Of a DNA stretch of 8,345 bases, positions 6,473 to 8,345 are shown piece by piece (position 1 is the first letter of the stretch; every line of letters begins with the position of its first letter). The notes beneath the pieces were generated by a model that did no database searches, had not been told where the DNA came from, and saw nothing but the letters and a program-made list of their open reading frames with translations. The position numbers were made by a program, and so were the translations under genes. This stretch comes from an uncultured Bacillota bacterium (GTDB lineage Bacteria; Bacillota_I; Bacilli_A; Izemoplasmatales; UBA1188): the NCBI GenBank assembly GCA_900318975.1, contig ONMY01000002.1:1-8345 (forward strand), in the 5' to 3' direction.

Positions 6473-6552
6473 CACTTATATACAACCTCGAATTCTTCCA
6501 AGACCAATTCCATTTGTTCATTAAACTCTAGATTGCATTGTATTACTTCCAC
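6472..6552 (-). other. Possible 26-codon ORF or gene remnant between the ATPase gene and its terminator
   Basis: A GTG at 6552-6550 opens a frame for 26 codons (reading VEVIQCNLEFNEQMELVLEE, then FEVVYK) ending in TGA at 6474-6472, whose last base is the first base of the terminator stem. This end placement resembles that of frr, whose stop also abuts its terminator. The peptide is acidic and would be soluble. There is no convincing Shine-Dalgarno sequence, and an in-frame TGA lies just upstream, so it may be the degraded tail of a lost gene or plain untranslated sequence. I recognise no family. The rest of the gene-free stretch 6415-6570 holds only the terminator described separately. Confidence 0.2.
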
Positions 6553-6570
6553 AAATCTTCATGCGTCACA

Positions 6571-7476
6571 TTATATAACCTTAGATAAGAAGTCTTTTAG
6601 TCTTGGATTTTTAGGATTATCAAACACTTCTTCAGGTGTCCCTTCTTCTTGAATGATTCCGTTATCGATATAGATTACTTTTGATGCAACCTTCCTAGCA
6701 AATGCCATCTCATGAGTGACAATTATCATTGTAAGACCTGAAGATGTTAATTCTTCCATTAAAGATAATACCTCACCAACCATCTCAGGGTCAAGCGCAG
6801 ATGTTGGTTCATCAAAAAGCATTACATCAGGATTCATGCATAAACTTCTAATTATTGCAATACGCTGTTCTTGGCCACCAGATAGTTTTGATGGATATTC
6901 ATCTTTTTTATCTAAAAGTCCAATTCTTTTTAATAGTTCAGTTGCTTTTTTAGTTGCATCTTCCTTGTTCATCAGTTTTAGTTCAACTGGCGCTAAAGTT
7001 AGGTTTTCTAATACCGTCAGGTTATTAAATAAATTGAAATGCTGAAAAACCATTCCAATTTTACTTCTTGCAACAGTAATATCAAGATAGTTATCATTTA
7101 GGTATTTTTTAATAGAATTCTTATATTCTTTTCCTTCTTTAATTGGTTTTAATAAATGATTATTTTTAATTGTATCAAGCGCTTCTTCTTCGCTCATATT
7201 ATTTGATAATAACCTAGCATATGTCTTCGATTTTTTAATAATATCATCGTGTTCATATGGATCAATCTCGCTTATTAACTTATCATTAAAATATATTTCA
7301 CCACATGTTGGTTCTTCAAGTCTATTTATACATCTTAGGAGTGTAGATTTCCCAGAGCCAGATGCTCCAATTATAACTATTTTTTCTCCCTTTTTAATGG
7401 ATAAATTTACTCCCTTTAAAACTTCATTTTGTTTGAAGTATTTATGTACATTCTTAATATCAATTATGTTTGTCAC
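6571..7476 (-). CDS. Polar amino-acid ABC transporter ATP-binding protein with an internal insertion
   Basis: This is the ATPase that drives amino-acid import, a member of the GlnQ/HisP group. Counting from the GTG start, the motifs are Walker A GASGSGKS at 37-44, Q-loop Gln145 in [10 protein letters not shown], signature LSGGQ at 198-202, Walker B VMLFDEP at 218-224 with catalytic Glu223, the D-loop SALD, and H-loop His255, all intact. The product is 301 residues against about 240 usually. The excess is a charged stretch at about 72-135 between Walker A and the Q-loop, rich in Lys, Asn and Glu and largely helical in character. The GTG at 7476 is chosen because AAAAGGAG lies about 10 bases before it. 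A TTG at 7497 would add seven residues, but the Shine-Dalgarno would then sit inside the gene. The gene overlaps the permease stop by 17 bases. The exact substrate cannot be read from the sequence. Confidence 0.93.
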   Translation of the reverse strand: MTNIIDIKNVHKYFKQNEVLKGVNLSIKKGEKIVIIGASGSGKSTLLRCINRLEEPTCGEIYFNDKLISEIDPYEHDDIIKKSKTYARLLSNNMSEEEALDTIKNNHLLKPIKEGKEYKNSIKKYLNDNYLDITVARSKIGMVFQHFNLFNNLTVLENLTLAPVELKLMNKEDATKKATELLKRIGLLDKKDEYPSKLSGGQEQRIAIIRSLCMNPDVMLFDEPTSALDPEMVGEVLSLMEELTSSGLTMIIVTHEMAFARKVASKVIYIDNGIIQEEGTPEEVFDNPKNPRLKDFLSKVI

Positions 7477-8167
7477 TCTTATGAAGCTCCTTTTCAAATA
7501 TTTTAATTAGGAATGTAAATAAATACACAACAACTAGATAAAATAGAGCAGCAATAATAGATGGTGCAAAAAAGTCAGATATCGCATAGGAAATGGTAGA
7601 TGATGCTTGATTTAAATCAAATGTGAGAGTTCCAACAGTGCTTCCAACCATCGATATAATTGCGGTTTCTTTTAAAAGAGCAATGACTTCATTGCCAATT
7701 GCAGGAATCACGTTTTTTATTGCCTGTGGAAGAATGATTTTTTTCATCGTTTTTATTTCTGAAAGACCTAGGCTTATTCCTGCTTCCATCTGTCCACCAT
7801 CAACACTCATTATTCCAGCACGAATGCTTTCAGAAACATATGCCCCACTATTTACCCCAAAACATAGAATTACAGCGTATACCTTAAATCCAGGGATTGC
7901 AAAAAGCGCGAATACAAATATAAAGAGTTGAAGGGCAACTGGAGTACCTCTAAAAACAGTTGTATAGATATTACATATCGTATTAGGTATTGCAAGAGCT
8001 TTGTTCGCTCTTGCAAATACCTTAATAATAGCAACCAAAAACCCTAAGACAAGACCAATTACGACCGCAATAAAAGTGATACCTAAAGTGTTTAGGAACC
8101 CCTCTAAAATATAATTTCTATATTCGGCTGTCGTAATTATCTCTACTAGATCTTGGAAGAATTTCAT
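7460..8167 (-). CDS. Polar amino-acid ABC transporter permease (HisM/GlnP family)
   Basis: This membrane subunit forms the import channel and docks onto the ATPase. Its 235 residues contain about five hydrophobic segments: 25-50, 75-92, 96-112, 154-176 and 203-223. The family hallmark [15 protein letters not shown] is at 68-82. The cytoplasmic EAA coupling loop runs from [13 protein letters not shown] (128-140) to MKKIILPQA. The C-terminus is basic and cytoplasmic. The ATG lies two bases after the stop of the solute-binding protein, with only a weak AGGA about 11 bases upstream, so translation is probably coupled to the gene before it. It then overlaps the ATPase gene. Only one permease gene is visible, so a homodimeric channel is likely. 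Glutamine, another polar amino acid or cystine are possible substrates. Confidence 0.95.
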   Translation of the reverse strand: MKFFQDLVEIITTAEYRNYILEGFLNTLGITFIAVVIGLVLGFLVAIIKVFARANKALAIPNTICNIYTTVFRGTPVALQLFIFVFALFAIPGFKVYAVILCFGVNSGAYVSESIRAGIMSVDGGQMEAGISLGLSEIKTMKKIILPQAIKNVIPAIGNEVIALLKETAIISMVGSTVGTLTFDLNQASSTISYAISDFFAPSIIAALFYLVVVYLFTFLIKIFEKELHKSDKHN

Positions 8168-8169
8168 AA

Positions 8170-8345
8170 CTATTCTATTCCTAAATGTTTGTTAACGAGT
8201 TTTTGAACACCATTTACACCATTTGTGTCTTCTTTTAAAATATCAGTTAAAACTTCGTTGATAGCGTTTAAAATTTCTGTTTCACCTTTTGTTACACAAA
8301 TAGCATATTCATCGAATGCGAGTTCATCATCTTCACCTTCGCCAC
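8170..8345 (-). CDS. Partial amino-acid ABC transporter solute-binding protein (C-terminal end)
   Basis: An open frame enters from the right edge and ends in TAG at 8172-8170, giving the last 57 residues. It reads through DELAFDEYAICVTKGETEIL and then NAINEVLTDILKED, which matches the usual end of family-3 solute-binding proteins: the YAI-V-KG strand followed by the N-x-x-L-x-x-I/L helix. The final part, NGVNGVQKLVNKHLGIE, is also typical of the closing helix. The lipoprotein signal and ligand pocket lie outside the window, so the substrate cannot be inferred. Together with the permease two bases downstream, it identifies a binding protein-permease-ATPase operon. Confidence 0.8.
   Translation of the reverse strand, partial: GEGEDDELAFDEYAICVTKGETEILNAINEVLTDILKEDTNGVNGVQKLVNKHLGIE

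Noticed and set aside
6285..6521. 78-codon minus-strand ORF across the rpsB leader, the promoter and the transporter terminator
   Set aside because: It runs through a clear terminator, a promoter and a structured leader, has no ribosome binding site, and its translation (rich in Trp, Ile and Lys) looks random.
7477..7497. TTG at 7497 as the start of the ABC ATPase
   Set aside because: There is no ribosome binding site before it, and the AAAAGGAG that serves the GTG at 7476 would lie inside the gene; the extra seven residues are not typical of the family.

Overview
All genes in this window read leftward, on the minus strand. The DNA is AT-rich, with strong AAGGAGG-type ribosome binding sites, short intergenic gaps and rho-independent terminators placed close to stop codons. 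The gene order rpsB-tsf-pyrH-frr and a bacterial-type pyruvate phosphate dikinase next door suggest a low-GC Firmicute, probably a Bacilli or Erysipelotrichia/Mollicutes-related anaerobe. The genetic code looks standard: the permease ends in TGA, and TGG encodes tryptophan. No mobile element, phage gene, CRISPR array, tRNA or rRNA was recognised, so this is core chromosome.

Layout in the direction of transcription (right to left). (1) 8345-6571: a polar amino-acid ABC importer, with the C-terminal end of the solute-binding protein (cut by the window edge), then the permease, then the ATPase. The stops and starts are very close or overlapping, so this is one operon. About 100 bases after the ATPase, a strong terminator (6447-6472) closes the unit; a possible tiny ORF lies in that gap. 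(2) 6414-3036: a ribosome and translation operon. An extended -10 promoter at about 6386-6414 is followed by a leader of about 110 nt that is much richer in G+C than its surroundings and can fold. Then come rpsB (ribosomal protein S2 with an unusual C-terminal extension), tsf (EF-Ts), pyrH (UMP kinase) and frr (ribosome recycling factor). A modest hairpin lies between tsf and pyrH, and a strong terminator follows frr. (3) 3012-219: ppdK with its own promoter region, which carries two perfect inverted repeats, and its own terminator. (4) 208-1: a promoter and the first 47 codons of a small membrane protein that runs off the left edge.

How the genes work together: the importer supplies amino acids. 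The rpsB operon makes the small-subunit protein S2, the factor that recharges EF-Tu, the kinase that opens pyrimidine nucleotide supply, and the factor that splits spent ribosomes. PPDK interconverts pyruvate and phosphoenolpyruvate and in anaerobes often works in PPi-linked glycolysis.

No wholly new multi-gene system is evident. The points most worth a second look are the S2 C-terminal Rho_N/SAP-like domain on a low-complexity linker, an insertion of about 60 residues in the ABC ATPase between Walker A and the Q-loop, the structured rpsB leader, and the palindromes in front of ppdK.
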